A stretch of DNA of 15,298 nt from NCBI GenBank assembly GCA_029265085.1, contig JAJUJY010000107.1, forward strand, positions 1 to 15,298. The letters are read 5' to 3'. The notes under the pieces are model-generated. The model had not been told where the DNA came from. It ran no database searches and saw only the letters and a program-made list of their open reading frames with translations. Positions 15,037 through 15,298 of this stretch are shown in pieces (the first letter of the stretch is position 1; every line of letters begins with the position of its first letter). The position numbers and the translations under genes were made by a program. This DNA is from Chloroflexota bacterium. Lineage in GTDB: Bacteria; Chloroflexota; Anaerolineae; Anaerolineales; Anaerolineaceae.

Positions 15037-15298
15037 TATTCTTCCTCCAGCGCCACTTCCGCGTAGGATCTCACCGTTGGATTAATCGCCAGGTCTGGTT
15101 CCAGGATCGAACCAATTGCTTTCAGCCAAAGTTCGCCCACCCGCCCCATTTCTCGGGTCAGAGCAACCTGCCGCCCCTGGCGGATGCTAACGGACCATAT
15201 AATGGTTTTGAAGGCTCGCCAATTGCATTGATCGGGACGGGCAGCGACCCCGAAGGTGGCCCGGTGACCTTCGCCTGGAACCTGGACGCCAATCCCGA
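15036..15298 (-). CDS. C-terminal fragment of an unrecognised protein upstream of the glycosyltransferase
   Basis: A minus-strand frame enters from the right edge and stops at TAA 15038-15036, sharing one base with the glycosyltransferase ATG (TAATG), as in a coupled operon. The last part reads VALTREMGRVGELWLKAIG, then ILEPDLAINPTVRSYAEVALEEE, and looks protein-like, but I recognise no family. The segment farther right (above about 15180) is less convincing in this frame, because the opposite strand there reads as a PKD domain. The true gene may end or be joined to foreign sequence at that point. Confidence 0.45.
   Translation of the reverse strand, partial: GIGVQVPGEGHRATFGVAARPDQCNWRAFKTIIWSVSIRQGRQVALTREMGRVGELWLKAIGSILEPDLAINPTVRSYAEVALEEE
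15165..15298 (+). CDS. PKD-domain-like fragment (runs off window)
   Basis: In the plus frame the codons read NLPPLADANGPYNGFEGSPI, then ALIGTGSDPEGGPVTFAWNL and DANP to the edge. This follows the usual start of a PKD/Ig-like repeat: PP-ADA-GPY--EG, then GSDPEG, then a TFAW-LD strand. Such repeats occur in large secreted or surface proteins. No start codon with a ribosome site is visible, and the frame stays open upstream as the mirror of the minus-strand frame. It may be an internal fragment brought next to the glycosyltransferase operon by recombination or misassembly. 40 of the last 58 bases are G or C, richer than the rest of the window. Confidence 0.45.

Overview
The window carries a compact flagellar motor and export gene cluster, a cytoplasmic two-component signalling cluster, and a short glycosyltransferase/SUMF1 pair. 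The organism is a motile bacterium of moderate GC. Gene order (flbD-motA-motB-fliL-fliM-fliN-fliO-fliP-fliQ), large PAS/GAF kinases without membrane segments, and a SUMF1-type protein would fit a Chloroflexota (Anaerolineae-like) lineage. No phylogenetic marker is present, so that placement is a low-confidence inference.

Layout. (1) Bases 1-7214, all on the minus strand and read from right to left: flbD, motA, motB, fliL, fliM, fliN, fliO, fliP and fliQ, then an HDOD-domain gene, then the 5' part of a chemoreceptor-like gene cut by the window edge. Spacing is tight, with 4-nt ATGA overlaps at fliM/fliN and fliN/fliO if the first fliN start is used, and gaps of 2-48 nt elsewhere. This points to one transcription unit from flbD to at least the HDOD gene. 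fliR, flhB and flhA do not follow fliQ here.

(2) Bases 7215-7477 are an AT-rich divergent intergenic region holding the start regions of both flanking units.

(3) Bases 7478-13132, plus strand: a three-gene signalling operon. It contains a REC-PAS-PAS-GAF-PAS protein with histidine-kinase-like domains whose key ATPase and H-box residues are altered, an OmpR-type response regulator, and a second kinase (GAF-GAF-PAS-HisKA-HATPase) with intact catalytic motifs. The intact kinase may phosphorylate the OmpR regulator, with the degenerate protein and its receiver acting as a modulator. That is inference.

(4) Bases 13133-15036, minus strand: a SUMF1/FGE-fold protein lacking the FGE catalytic cysteine pair, preceded by an overlapping GT-B-like glycosyltransferase gene. 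The signalling operon and this unit converge with stop codons that touch (TAA/TTA) and no visible terminator.

(5) Bases 15036-15298: a minus-strand reading frame stops within the glycosyltransferase start codon (TAATG). The same bases also read on the plus strand as a PKD-domain-like segment running off the window. The two readings conflict, and a chimeric or recombination junction near 15165-15185 is possible.

Points most worth a second look: the FliP signal sequence ending in a perfect lipobox, the degenerate REC-first kinase beside an intact partner, the SUMF1 protein without catalytic cysteines, and the right-edge conflict. I saw no RNA genes, insertion sequences, CRISPR arrays or defence systems.
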